A stretch of 13,148 bases of DNA from Pseudomonadota bacterium (lineage in GTDB: Bacteria > Pseudomonadota > Alphaproteobacteria > Rhizobiales > Hyphomicrobiaceae). Below the pieces are notes generated by a model that was not told the DNA's origin, did no database searches, and saw only the letters and a list, made by a program, of their open reading frames with translations. Made by a program: the position numbers and the translations under genes. The stretch spans positions 1-13,148 of the forward strand of contig JAEWIJ010000238.1 in assembly GCA_023387235.1 (NCBI GenBank), given 5' to 3'. Within the stretch, counting starts at the first letter, position 1. Each line of letters starts with the position of its first letter. Shown here piece after piece: positions 13,063 through 13,148 of the stretch.

Positions 13063-13148
13063 GGCGGCCCGGACGTCGCGTTGCTCGCCTACAATCCCCC
13101 TCCCCCAGCGCCGCCGGGGCGCCCGCCGGGGGGCGGCGCGGGGGGGGG
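13063..13148. other. upstream region of livHM ending in a G/C-rich hairpin and G-run
   Basis: These 86 nt precede livHM. They contain C-runs, then GCGCCGCC (13108-13115) paired with GGCGGCGC (13132-13139), and end in nine G residues (13140-13148). No gene or promoter is recognisable. The composition suggests either a strong structure at which assembly stopped or a sequencing artefact at the contig end. Confidence 0.5.

Overview
The window is a high-GC stretch that reads as the chromosome of an alphaproteobacterium, most likely Hyphomicrobiales. The signs are the bactofilin N-terminus, the rpiA / DUF2059 / glutathione reductase gene order (from memory, a common arrangement in that order), the dense overlapping operons and the strong GC bias at third codon positions. 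I infer the taxon from gene content and cannot confirm it. Both ends are truncated: the left end cuts an alpha/beta-hydrolase gene, and the right end stops in a G/C homopolymer and hairpin just upstream of an operon.

Left block, plus strand (1-2187): the C-terminal part of an epoxide-hydrolase-like alpha/beta hydrolase; a small two-gene toxin-antitoxin module (ParD-like antitoxin overlapping a ParE/RelE toxin by 4 nt); and a class I SAM-dependent methyltransferase.

Central block, minus strand (2237-8895), in transcription order: cobB (sirtuin deacylase), rpiA (ribose-5-phosphate isomerase A), a secreted DUF2059 protein, gor (glutathione reductase), a short-chain dehydrogenase/reductase, a beta-hydroxyacid dehydrogenase of the 3-hydroxyisobutyrate/threonate type, and a TctC/Bug periplasmic solute-binding protein. 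DUF2059 and gor are 10 nt apart and gor and the SDR 33 nt apart, so they are probably co-transcribed. The last three genes look like a small carboxylic or hydroxy acid uptake-and-oxidation set downstream of the housekeeping genes. A 424-nt non-coding stretch with a possible own promoter precedes the TctC gene.

Right block: cobB and a bactofilin gene are divergent around a 257-nt intergenic region with a good sigma70-like promoter facing the bactofilin. The bactofilin converges on a minus-strand branched-chain amino acid (or amide/urea type) ABC transporter operon, transcribed livHM (one fused permease polypeptide), livG, livF, with 4-nt ATGA overlaps at both junctions. Its substrate-binding protein is not in the window.

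I found no clear undescribed defence, mobile or biosynthetic system. The points most worth a second look are the LivH-LivM fusion, the ParD-like antitoxin with no obvious ribbon-helix-helix N-terminus, two perfect inverted repeats upstream of rpiA and of the hydroxyacid dehydrogenase, the TctC leader, and hairpins at gene ends. No rRNA, tRNA, CRISPR, insertion sequence or prophage gene was recognised.
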